Positions 47,350-58,649 of a DNA stretch of 64,000 nucleotides are shown piece after piece. This DNA comes from Wyeomyia smithii (Eukaryota; Arthropoda; Insecta; Diptera; Culicidae), in the NCBI RefSeq assembly GCF_029784165.1, contig NC_073696.1, positions 49,979,315 to 50,043,314 on the forward strand. The letters are read 5' to 3'. The position numbers and the translations under genes were made by a program. The first letter of the stretch is position 1; each line of letters starts with the position of its first letter. The notes beneath the pieces are model-generated. The model worked only from the letters and a program-made list of their open reading frames with translations, made no database searches and was not told where the DNA came from.

Positions 47350-50300
47350 TATACGAATATCGGCCAATCTTCCAGATTGCCAGGGATATATGGTAGTTCC
47401 TTGCCCATTATCTGTCTGGCTGCCATTTTACTTGCATTAAGTCCCCCGGTCGAAGAACGTTCGGCGATGGAAGCGGTATTATGGGACAAGGTGGATCTGA
47501 CGGATCCAGTTGGGTCGATTTGGATTCAGACTTTGCCTAGTACGATAGTACAAAATTCCCGGGACCCTGGGATCCCGGGATTCCCGAGTTTGTAAGATTC
47601 ACTATAGTTTCTTATGCAAAATTAAATACGTCCAACTGGTGCGACCTGAAATAAATAATTTAATAAAACTCAAAGTCAGTATAGTATTTCAATGTACAAA
47701 TCATCTTTGCATGTTAATTAGTAAGCATTCAAATGCTCTGAGACTGACTTATTTTGAGTCGTATTGAACTGATTATTTAGTATTCTATCGTTTCCTTCCG
47801 GTTTGTCTCGGTCACAGAATACCACCGAACGGCGAAATAACGTAGTTAATTAACCAAAATTCTTGCTCGGAATCTTACGTTCTAACCAATAATGATATAA
47901 ACTCCAAAAGGGTTTGAAATGTTGTTCTCCCAATGGAAATTAGATTTGAGATGCAGTTTATTTTAAAAAAATATCGTCATTGTGATAACAAATATATTTA
48001 AATAAAAAAAAACAGTAGCGAATAGGTTTGCTACCGCTCATGTAAACAGTAAATATTTACTGTAGTGTGAAAAATATTTTGCCAAAAAAGTCCGTACTGA
48101 ATATAGCGAATATTTTCCGCATCCAATGCCTGCCTAACACTCAGTTTTCTCTTCAACAAACTGAAAGAGTTGGACACCAGTTTTCAATTAAGTGTAGCAA
48201 AAGCTCTAATCGGTGATTTCTAGAAATTGAACATCAGCGGTGATTCAGCAGGCTTGAGCAAAGTTTTACAGAAGGAAATAACATTTTTGAGCTTAACGGA
48301 AAATTGTCAGCGGATCTGAAGCGATTTTTTGGCCACTAGAAGACCCTTAATTCTCCTCTTCTGCAAATATATGCTACAAAAATCGATCACGAATTTTTGA
48401 TGTTAACTTGAATATGTTTTGTATTTCATTTGTTTTTTTTTTTGTTTCTCATGCGAATTGAGATTCAAATTTTAAACAATTTTTTGTTACCTTTTACTGA
48501 TGAACTTCATTTAAAATCTCATTTTGCTAAAAAAATTTGTCCGTTCCCGGTTCCCGGGAATTCCCAGGAAATGCGATTTTTCTTTCCCGTTTCCTGGGAA
48601 ATCGATTAGCGAGAATATTGCAAACCATAGTTCCGATGAAATCGTAACTCTAAGAGTGACCGGTTGTTATCTAGATGGCCACGAAATTCCTGGCGTAACC
48701 TCTGATGTCAGCGATAGGCCTTTCGGAGATATCTATCAGTATTGAAACGCTAGGAAGAGTTTGTGGTAGCCTGACATCCTCGAAATGCTTTACGCTTGAT
48801 CGATTTGATTCGGCAGTCCGAGCGGGTTTGACGGAATCGATTTTGTACAGGCAGGATTCGAGTGATAAATACTTAAAACCGGTTGTTCAGTTCCGGTATT
48901 TGGTCGATTCACCCGGATTACGATTCGGTATCAAATACATAAAAATGAATCTCATTCAACATGTCAAACATTTTTTAATTGGAATCGTGCTGCTGCTTCA
49001 CCTGAAACATATTCTCTTCCGGATGTTGGCCTCCTTCTTCAAAAGAGCCTTCTTTTCTCCAGTCAACGAAGAGCATTCTTCGTCGTTTCCCTTTCCAGCG
49101 CTTCCTGGCAACACTGCCTATGCCCGCAAAGCTTGCTCCCACATTTTTTTCCTCTTCGAGCAGCTTCATTTCTACTTGTAGACGCCCAGGCATTGGGTGT
49201 GCTTTTTGACTTATGCAAGGACAAGCGGAGAGTGTTGCTGGATGTATCTGATGCAAATGCAAAATAGAAGACAAAACGAAAGCATTCGAGTAGACAAAAT
49301 GCTCGAAAACGAAACAGATGATTTTTAATTCAGAGAAAAGGTTAACAACGTCCCTATCGCCTGACGATTTAGATTGAAAATGATTTAATCAGGCGCAGGC
49401 CACAGGCTTCTTCTTCAGATATTTCACCACTTATTGTAGATTGATAGTTGAATTATGGAAAACTAAGGAAAATGTTTCAAACGCGTATGTACTCATTCAT
49501 TTTTCAAATGATTGGCTCATTTAAATGCAAACATCAAATAAATAGAAGATACATAAATACATTACCTGAAGTCGCATTTGAATAAAACTTTTAGTTGTGG
49601 CAGCCTGGGTTCATTTAATAGAGATGAAAATATTTCGAATCCCATCAGTTGAAGTTGAATCAGTTGTATGAAGTTTTCAGCAAGACGGAAGTTTAATGTC
49701 GTTTAAGAACTGACCATAGAATGCAGTAAAGTTCATCCAACAAAGTTTATTTAAAGTTTATTCAAGCTAAGAGAAGTTTAAAAATCCTTTTTAAACATGT
49801 CTTTTAAGCACAATAGAAAACATAGAAAAAAGTGTTTTTTCATAAGGTACAAATCGATTCTGCAAATCCCGCATAGGTGGGACTCGAAGTTTGGCAAGCC
49901 GCTTTCCTTTCGCACGTAAGTGCCAAAAGCTACTCTTATCAGAAGAAGACGTATTTCCACGAACATAAAAATATTCCAGCATCCTAAAACGGATTTATGC
50001 TGGCGGCGAAAATAGCTCGGTACGCAAGAATGTCCCCCTTGAATCAGAATGTATAGCCCTCCGCACGAGTTTTTTACGAGTGTTGAGTAGCCAATAACTT
50101 TCCGGGACCGAAACAGGCGGAATAACTTCCACATTAGCTGAACATCGTAAAAGTTGAATGGCGACCGCACAGCTAGAACTTTAATGTATTGAAAACAAAT
50201 TCAACTGAATGGAATGAAACCGTTTACCATCACTCTGGGCACAGTTCCAAACTTTACGTTGGCACAGAACAAACTGCAGTGAAAATTATCGCCCCGAGAT

Positions 50301-52088
50301 TTCTCAATGCCTATTGGGGCATGGCTAATGTTGCTGCTCCCATCGATTAGGCCTACAGTATTCTATTTGTTCGGACTGCGGCTTGGCCAATATCCAACGA
50401 TGTGTCAAACTAACGATTTCTGACTTTGTTTGGGTTTTCCATGAATTGCGTCCGCCCCGCTGAGAGAGGTTGCATGTTATACAAACCGAAACTGGCCACA
50501 ACCGATAGCAGGGCATCACGCAACCGGGATAACAGCTTCTGTCGGTAGTCCGTCAGAGGATGGTTGTAATTAATTCGACAGCATGCTGCTGAATTGCGAC
50601 TAATTTGTTCTTTTTCTTGCTTGATGGACAGCAGCGAAATAGCAAATAGCTCGTATTTTTCTTTTCATCTACGGTTACGCTTTCTTGCAATTTGGAGATA
50701 AACCTGAAGCTTCCCACACGCAACAGGCTAAATTTATCCTGTAGATAAAGTAGGGTGTATTCGGAAATACAGCGGCTTTTCGTTTCGTTTGTGAGATTAA
50801 TCCATGAAAAAAATCAATACCGTGGTGGAATTTGATAGATTGATGGCTATACCAATTTTGAACTTCGCTAGTAAAAATATCGATCCACGTTTCCGAAAAC
50901 TACTTTGCGCCATTTATTACATAAAGTGCTTGGATTAGCAAGAAAAACAACCGTTGATAATCCATTAGAATAATACTTTATCGAGCATGTTATATTGTTT
51001 GTTATTTTCTTTGCGATATTAAAAAATTTCCCTAACCTTGTGAAGGGACCTTCGATTTTCCCCGGAGAACTTCTTCAACGTCGCAAACTTTCTCTTTACA
51101 TAAACCAAATTTCCTCTTCCCGAATCCAACCAAACGTGAGAGGCTGAAGCGGCTGTTCCGTCACGGTTGACACTTCCACTTTAAACTTGTTACCATCACC
51201 AAACAAACGAACCGTTTCCTTTTAGTACGACTGCAACGTGCACTGGAAGGAAAGCGAAAAATGCCATTCACAGCCAGCACACCCGTAAATCTATGGCCCA
51301 GGAGGCAGCAACCTTCGCGGAAGTTCATTCAAAAAATAAAGTGAAGTCGAGTTGGAAAGATTACGTGCTCAACTGGAGCAGCTTTTACACGCACATATTG
51401 CTCTTTTTTCGTTTATCCTCTTTAGCACCTTGCTTATTACCTGAACGTTTCGCATGCCGAGACAGGAAGAACTGAAGCGACAAGCAGGATTGGGAAAATT
51501 GGGTTCTGTCCCTAACGACCCACGGCTCGGATGTCAATCAGTAGAACACAAAACTTAGGCATGAATCAAAGATAATCAGTTTCTGAGTAATCGGTGAACG
51601 CGAAACACTTCCTCCTAATTTGATAAAGATGTTACAAAAAAAGAAAGTGAGTCGCAATAGCGTTTTTGTTTTAAGGCTTTTTGTTTTTAGAAACAATCTT
51701 ACTCCGATGATATGGAAAAAAATAGAGGAGCTGTTCACTTTTCAAAAAGATTTTTTTAGACGTTTTCAGGGGTTAAATTTTCAGTGTTGACTTGTTTTTG
51801 TTCTTGAGTAATGCACGGCAAACTAACCACAGGTATGTTTTGGCATAAAAAAAAGGAAAATGATACTAATACATAAACAAGTTTTTCGGAGATGCAATAC
51901 GGTTTCGGAAACAAATCTTCATAATGTAACAACTTTACCTATTATGCTCCGATTTTCTTAAATGATCATTTTTGGATTCCTGATATTTAAAAGTTTTACA
52001 GGGTGCGAAAATTTAATGTACTTTCCCAAATACCATTTTCAACAATTTTAAGTAATGATAATAACATTCTCAAGTTCAGCTATCTCTA
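47350..52088 (+). other. Intronic sequence, mostly unrecognised
   Basis: Possible MITE ends at 47556 and about 48600 (see separate entry). Otherwise no protein domain, RNA gene or long inverted repeat was recognised. Frames at 48705-49181 and 49778-50170 lack any known motif. Confidence 0.45.
47556..48600. repeat. Possible non-autonomous element with CCCGGGA-rich ends
   Basis: The left CCCGGGACCCTGGGATCCCG followed by GGATTCCC (about 47559) and right GGTTCCCGGGAATTCCCAGG (about 48548) share palindromic CCCGGGAATTCCC words, set in AT-rich DNA 1 kb apart. Such ends occur on hAT-type elements. Exact termini and duplication were not fixed. Confidence 0.35.
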
Positions 52089-52560
52089 TCAGGTTCTTTG
52101 AAACAAATTTGCTCGATTTGTGTCCTCCATTTTTATCAACGACATTCTCCCTGACAACGTCGGAAGCAGAACATGTCTTTCGAACGCAATCCTCCGGTAT
52201 CGACAACCACGAGCGCTGACAGGCTTCAAAGTCTTCAAACTAGGATAGGATGTTTTGCAGGTTTGTGCTACAAAATACGCCCCAATCGAAAAATTCAACG
52301 AGTTACGATCCGGATCTTTAGGGAGCCACGACTCTTTCAACCAAAACTTTATGTGTACCACCAACCATCCGATTTGATCAGTGACATGGCACTCCATCCA
52401 GTTTTAGAACATCGTATTGATCCTCAGAGAGATCCTTCACCCAGGATCACTTGATCTTTAAAAAAAATTATATATATAATCTGCGCGGACCAATTTGGTC
52501 ACGTTTAGCGTACGTGAAAACCGCAGACTTCCACTTTTCGAAATCCGCTGAATAGAACCA
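52089..52560 (-). pseudogene. Mariner-type transposase C-terminal fragment
   Basis: The - strand reads WLKESWLPKDPDRNSLNFSI, then GAYFVAQTCKTSYPSLKTLK and, after frame changes, PEDCVRKTCSA, then VVDKNGGHKSSKF. This is the PDxNPLDFSIWAY...KTSYPSLEALK region found near the last catalytic acid of mariner-like transposases. Several frameshifts are present. It lies just beyond the left end of the hexamer array. Confidence 0.6.
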
Positions 52561-52584
52561 TCTTATAGAGACTTTGTGATGCAA

Positions 52585-54847
52585 TAGACTGTAGCAAAGT
52601 CCAAAAAGAAATCCGAATCGAAATCCAAATGGATGTCCAAAACGAAGTCTCAATTGAAGTTAAAATCCAAATCTCAATCGCAGACCAAATCTAAATCCAA
52701 ATCGAGGTCCAAATTGAAGTTAAAATCGAAGTCCAAATCAAAGTCCAATTCGAAGCCCAAATCAAAGTCCAAGTTGGAGTCTAAATCATAGTGTAAACAG
52801 AAAACTAAATCGAAGTCTAGATTGAAGTTCAAATCAAAGTCTCAATCATAGTCCAAATCGAAGTCCAAATCTCAATTTAAATTTAGGTCCAAATTGAAGT
52901 CCAAATCAAAGTTCAAATCGAAATTAAAATCAACATTAAAGTCCAAATCGAAGTCTAAACCAAAATCCAAATCAAAGTAAAAATCGAAGTCCAAATCGAA
53001 ATCGAAGTCCACTTCGAAGCCCAAATCGTAGTTCAAATCAAAGTCCAAATCGAATTCCAAACCGAAGCCCAAATCATAGTTCAAATCGCAGTTCAAATAA
53101 AAGTCCGAATTGTAATCCCAATGGAAGTCTAAAGCGAAAAGCGAAACGAAGCCCAAATCGAGGTCCAAAACAAGGTCTAAACCGCTATACAAATCAAAGC
53201 AAAAAAAAAATCCAAATCAAAATCCGAATCCACATCGAAGTCCAAAACGAAATCTCAATCGTGTCCAAATTGAAGTCCAAAGCTAAATCTAAATCTAGGT
53301 CCAAGTTGAAGTTCAAATCGAAGTCCAAATTGAATTCCTAATCGAAGTCCAAATCGAAATCCAAGTCGAAGTCCAAATCAAAGTCCAAATTGAAGTCCAA
53401 ATCGAAGTCTAAAGCAAAGTCCAAATCGAAGTTCAAATCATTGTCCAATTTGAAGTCCAATTCAAAGCCCAAATCAAGGTCCAAGTCGAAGTCGGAAACG
53501 AAGTGCAAGTTGAAGTCCAAATCGAAGTCTACATCGAAGTCCAAACCAAAGTCGAAATCGAAGTCCAAATCAAAGCCCAAATCGAAGTCCAAATCAAAGT
53601 CCAAATCGAAGTCCGAATCAAAGTCCAAAGTCCAAGTCCAAGTTGAAGTCCAAATCGAAGTCCAGATCGAAGACTACATCGAAGTCCAAACCAAAGTCTA
53701 AATCGAAGTCCAAATCGCAGTCCAAATCAAAGTCCAAAACGAAGTCCAAATCTAAGTTAAAATCAAAATTTCAAATTAAAGTCCAAATCCAAATCCAAAT
53801 CGAGGTCCAAATTTAAGTCCAAATCGATAACCGAATCACAGTCCAAATCGAGGTCCAAAACTAGATTCAAATCGAAGTCCAACACTAGATTCAAATCGAA
53901 GTTCAAATCGAAATCCTACGTAGACCTCAAATTGAAGTCCAAATTAAAGTCTAAATCACAGTCCAAATCGAAGTCCAGAACAAGGTCCAAATCAAAGTCC
54001 AAAACGCGATCTAAATCGAAGTCTAATTCTAAGTCCAAATTGAAGTCTAAATCACACTCCAAATTGAAGTCTAAAACTAGATCCACATCGAAGTTAAAAT
54101 TGAAGTCCAACTTGAAATCCAAATTGAAATCCGAATTGAAGTTTAAATCAAAGTTCAAATTAAAATTCAAATTAAAGTCTAAATCGAAGTCCAGAACGAG
54201 ATCCAAATCGAAGTCTAATTCGAAGTCCAAATCGAAGTTCAAATCACAGTCCAAATCCAAGTCTAAAACTAGGTCCAAATCGAAGTTCAAATCGAAGTCC
54301 AACTTTTAATTCAAAATGAAATCCAAAATGAAGTCCAAATTGAAATGAAAATCACAGTCCAAATCGAAGTCCAAAACAAGGTTCAAATTGAAGTTCTAAT
54401 CGAAGTCCAAACTGAAATCCAAATTAAAATTCAAATTGATGTTCAAATTGAAGTCTAAATCACAGTCCAAATCGAAGTCCTGAACAAGGTCCAATTCAAA
54501 GTCCAAAACGCGATCTAAATCGAAGTCCAAAACGCGATCTAAATCGCAGACCAAATCGAAGTCCGAATCGAAGTCTAATTTGAAGTCCAAATCGAAGTCT
54601 AAATTTAGGTCAAAATCGAAGTTCAGAACGAGGTCCAAATCGAAGTCCATAATGAGATTCAAATCGAAGTCCCAATCGAAGTCTAAATCGAAGTTTAAAT
54701 CACAGTCTAAATCGAAGTCCAAAACTAGGTCCAAATCGAAGTTTAAGTCGGAGTCCAACTTTTAATCCAAAATCTATCCAAATCGAAGTCCAAAACCAGG
54801 GCCAAATTGAAGTCCGAAATTTATATTTAAATCTAAATCGAAGTCCT
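52585..54847. repeat. Degenerate 12-bp tandem array (AAGTCCAAATCG)
   Basis: About 2.26 kb of 12-mers of the form AAGTCCAAATCG, with substitutions at most positions but the period nearly always kept. The 12-mer is two diverged hexamers, AAGTCC + AAATCG. Longer-range duplication is visible: GTCCAACTTTTAAT ends two similar blocks near 54297 and 54752, and ACAAGGTCCAA followed by AAGTCCAAAACGCGATCT occurs near 53978 and 54484. Because the period is a multiple of three, KSKS (+) and DLDF (-) frames stay open by chance. Confidence 0.95.
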
Positions 54848-55232
54848 AATCTAAATCCAAGTCCAAGTCCAAATCCAAGTCCAAGTCCAAGTCCAAGTCC
54901 AAGTCCAAGTCCAAGTCCAAGTCCAAGTCCAAGTCCAAGTCCAAGTCCAAGTCCAAGTCCAAGTCCAAGTCCAAGTCCAAGTCCAAGTCCAAGTCCAAGT
55001 CCAAGTCCAAGTCCTAGTCCAAGTCCAAGTCCAAGTCCAGATCCAAGTCCAAGTCCAAGTCCAAGTCCAAGTCCAAGTCCAAGTCCAAGTCCAAGTCCAA
55101 GTCCAAGTCCAAGTCCAAGTCCAAGTCCAAGTCCAAGTCCAAGTCCAAGTCCAAGTCCAAGTCCAAGTCCAAGTCCAAGTCCAAGTCCAAGTCCAAGTCC
55201 AAGTCCAAGTCCAAGTCCAAGTCCAAGTCCTG
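54848..55232. repeat. Homogeneous (AAGTCC)n array
   Basis: About 63 hexamers with only a few variants (CTAGTCC near 55013, AGATCC near 55038, ATCC near the left end). It adjoins the degenerate array and ends sharply at 55232 against the mariner fragment. The - strand gives GLGLGL or DLDLDL frames. The purity indicates recent expansion, or homogenisation at this end only. Confidence 0.97.
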
Positions 55233-55431
55233 TGTTTGGCATGGATTCACATTGAGCGATTCATCCAATTTAGCGTCTTCGAAGGCTTTTAGTCGTTCTT
55301 TACGCGGACAGTCGTCAACATCGAAATTATTGTCTTTAAAGTGAAGAAACCAATGACGGCATGTTGTTTCACTTAGAGCAGTATTTCTGTAAGCTTTTCT
55401 TTAACTCTTGATGCGCTTCAGCCGCTGTTTT
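55233..55431 (-). pseudogene. Mariner transposase N-terminal fragment abutting the array
   Basis: The - strand from 55431 reads KTAAEAHQELKK, then through frame changes SETTCRHW-like text, [28 protein letters not shown] and Q. This is the helix-turn-helix start of Mos1/irritans-type mariners. At PCQTQ the coding text passes straight into the hexamer array (CAAACACAGGACTTGGACTT), in frame, as DLDLDL. The rest of the mariner is not present at this junction. Confidence 0.75.
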
Positions 55432-56952
55432 TAATTAAATGAGAAAGGTAATATTTTCCACAACTGTTAATTATTTGGCCCAAAAGTAGACATTTTCAGC
55501 AACTGAAAAAAAAACGCCACAACTATTTCATTACAATGAGATGTGCTAAACTTGACTAGCACTTTCTGTTAGAATTGCGTATCTAACAATAAAACATACT
55601 TTCCAATTCCCATTTATCCAGAAAAAAAAAACGAAACACATCACATTGAAATAGAGATGACAATTTTGAACAGTATAACACAGACCGATATCCTGCATCA
55701 AATTTTGCCATTCCAACTTGTACGCCCACCACATGAAAAAGGTTCATCTGTGGTACCTAGATAGAAAAAATTCTTTTCGACAAGGATCGATTTCCATCTT
55801 GAGAGATTTAGAAGAGTGTCGTTACGTTATAATAGACACTGACTATTGGCATACCTTGTCAGCTTAGCAGCTGAGTGCTGATTAGGTGAAGGAGAAGATG
55901 ACTGAAAAAAGGTAGAAATGTCCACTCCGCAAAACGAAGACTAGAGCATTTAAGTTTTCTTTTAATTAGTAAAGTTGAATCGAATGATTATGGCTAGATG
56001 ATTGATTTATTTTTTCTGGACGAACAGCAATAAGAAAATTATCTCCTACTATAGCTGAAAACTTTATCGCTGTAATAAAATTGAGTTAATTGATTGAAAA
56101 TATTGTCTTTTGGAGTCACTTGGCTTCGTGAAAGCCCAGCAAAATAATCTCGCTCTGTTTGCGTTGAATAATTTATTACTTGTAGACTCTGAGACATGTC
56201 GAAATGAATCATTGATGAGGGATATTATCAAATGGCAGGTTCCTTGTTCTGTTTCTACTAAAAACATTAGCTTATTCATAGAATAAGTGAGCAACTTATT
56301 CCGAAAGCTGTATCCCCTAACAATTTAGGGAAATCATATGTCAGAACGGTTATCAATAGTGTAAAAACACGAGTTTGTCACTCTCTAAGCGTACAAAAAA
56401 GGCAGGCGTAATATAAAAATAGACCCAGTTCTTATTGAGCCAAGTTCAATTCACTCCATCGACAAATCGAGAGCGTCTGTTACAGTTCAAACCACCCCTC
56501 TCACTCGGGTGCACTAGTCATTTGATCGTTTTTCCGCAAATCCCCTCACGTATCGCAATATTGTCATCATCATCATCATCATCAGCATCGCCGCCCGGCG
56601 AGGTGAATCGCGCTGCTAGCAAACATTAATTTATTTCGCTTCTAGCTAATTGCGGAGATTTGTTTCTCCCTCTTGGCGTGCGTCTTCGAACGAATAATTA
56701 TTCATTTATTCAACACCAGTAGTCGGGTCCAGCAGTTAGAGCGAACATTGTTGGTTCCGGTTGGTAGGGTCCCCAACGTACGACGCTAGCAACAGGCACT
56801 GACCTCTTCGTCGGGAATGATTCTGCGCGCGAAGACGCCTGTGTCGTCCTTTCACAGACGGCAGGAAGCCTAATTCTGTGCCGACAATTTAATTCACTTG
56901 TGCCGCTGAGGATTTTAATTTCGGTTCATCCTTTTCATTTCCCGTTTCGCAG
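55432..56952 (+). other. Right end of the 21.6-kb intron
   Basis: No gene is recognised. There is a short (ATC)n run at 56565-56586. From about 56430 the base composition rises in GC toward the exon. The acceptor CGTTTCGCAG is at 56952. Confidence 0.6.
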
Positions 56953-57221
56953 GGTACCTGGAGCAGGGCTTGCTGGTACGTGACGCATCCAAGCTGCGGA
57001 AACATTACTTCTCCAAGCAGCGCTGGTGGCTGGACGTGGTTTCGATGCTGCCCACCGACCTGGCGTACATTTGGTGGGCGCCCAGTTCCTGTACCGCGAC
57101 CCGACTACCCTGTCCAATTATAGTTAGGATTAATAGATTACTGCGTCTTCCAAGAATGTGGGAATGGTTTGACCGGACCGAGACGGCGACCGGTTACCCG
57201 AATGCGTTTAGGATATGTAAG
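56953..57221 (+). CDS. CNG channel exon: S2-S3 linker, S3, S4
   Basis: 269 bases, entering in phase 1 and ending phase 0 at AAG|GTAAGT. It starts YLEQGLLVRDASKLRKHYFS, a hallmark of CNG channels. S3 is WWLDVVSMLPTDLAYIWW. S4 lies within IIVRINRLLRLPRMWEWFDR, with basic residues at roughly three-residue spacing, followed by TETATGYPNAFRICK. The TET..YPN.FRI wording is shared by vertebrate CNGA and insect CNG subunits. A short cysteine-containing insert (SSCTATRLPC) lies in the S3-S4 loop. Confidence 0.95.
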
Positions 57222-57320
57222 GTAAGTGTCGTACAATTATTGGCCCACGAACGCTACCAGCTAAAATAATTAATATCAAATTTCCTGTTTTTTTTCTCCC
57301 TGCTACCGATGCTAATGTAG

Positions 57321-57591
57321 GTCGTGTTAGCTATTCTAGTATTAATCCATTGGAATGCGTGTCTTTATTTCGCAATAAGCTACGCACTCGGGTTCAGCTC
57401 GGACAACTGGGTGTACAACATTAACGGGGCGAAGAATCTCACCCTCTCCCGTCAGTACATCTACAGTTTCTACTGGTCCACGCTTACGTTGACCACGATC
57501 GGGGAGACGCCAACGCCGGAAAATGACGCCGAGTATCTGTTCGTAGTGGCTGACTTTCTTGCCGGGGTGCTCATCTTTGCTACCATTGTCG
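57321..57591 (+). CDS. CNG channel exon: S5, pore, S6
   Basis: 271 bases after a 99-base intron with a TGCTAAT branch-point-like word. It leaves phase 1 at GTCG|GTGAGT. S5 is [20 protein letters not shown]. The pore helix and filter are [20 protein letters not shown], and S6 is [26 protein letters not shown] with its Glu is the cation-nonselective, calcium-binding filter of A-type subunits. B-type subunits lack this Glu, so this subunit can probably form channels on its own. The S6 text is almost the vertebrate wording. Confidence 0.96.
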
Positions 57592-58649
57592 GTGAGTATA
57601 ATTGATAGTAATCTTAAAACAAAGATACGTGAGCCAAGCTATATTGTCGATACCCGGCTTAAGCTTTTACAAAAAGGAACAAAAAATTCCAAAGATTGTT
57701 TGACTCCGGATGATTTTCGGGAAATCTCGGTTAATGCTACTGGTCATGAGCCCGACTCTTAAGTTTATTTAGGTAAAAAAATAAACTAGAATCTCTATTT
57801 AAAAAGAAGTTTCTCAAAAAATCACCTCTTTCTAAATACGAAATTCCATAACGAAACCATTTTGGAACCGAGATGAAACCCAGACAACTATATGTTTTCG
57901 GAAGCGAAAAGATTCTCATAAGCCGAGACTCAACCGCAGCCGCACTTTTGATATTTATATTAGTGAAATTAAATTCTTCATTCGGAGGCGATTAGTAGAT
58001 TTAACCCCAAAGTCGTCACCGACTGCCGGTCCTTAAGTCCGGAGTCTTTTCCTTGGAGGTTGATGATTGAAATAGGTTTTGCACCTTCGCGACTCGGAGC
58101 CTTCAGTAGCTAAAATCTGTTATTGGTTCGTTCGCTCTTAACGATTATTTCAAGATGCTTGCGCTGTTGTACTTCCATAAAATAAAATTAAAGCAATGTA
58201 AAGAAACTTCATAACAATAACCAGACCTTAACATGTATTTTTCGCATTTCGATATACCGGAGCTTCGCTCCAATTATAATTATTCAAAATTTTGTTTCTT
58301 TCTGTAGGGCTCATTTCTTTTCAGCCAACTCATTAAAGTTAATTGAAACTTAACCTGTGTTCTGTGGCGCCACTCTGCCCCCGTCAATACGTTCCATTCA
58401 CTCCGCTGCCGCCAAGAATATTTTGTGCAAATCGATAATGATTGCGCCTTTATGGCGCGCAAAAAAACTGAATATGTATGTAAAACCATTAGGAAGATCT
58501 TTTCATGCCATCGACAACAGGCAGTAAGCGCAAAAATTTATTCGGAAAGTTAATTAACAAATTTACCGAGTCTTTGTGAAGATGTGTGTTCTCTTCTGTG
58601 GCGAATTGAATGCTGACTTTCTCAACTTTTGTTTCAAACCGCCCATCAT
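57592..58649 (+). other. Intron after the pore exon, first part
   Basis: The intron runs from GTGAGT at 57592 to 63836 (6245 bases). This part contains no recognised element. Confidence 0.6.

Noticed and set aside
52872..54765. Putative Lys-Ser-rich and Asp-Leu-rich proteins
   Set aside because: Frames kept open only because the repeat period is a multiple of three. They are not supported as genes.
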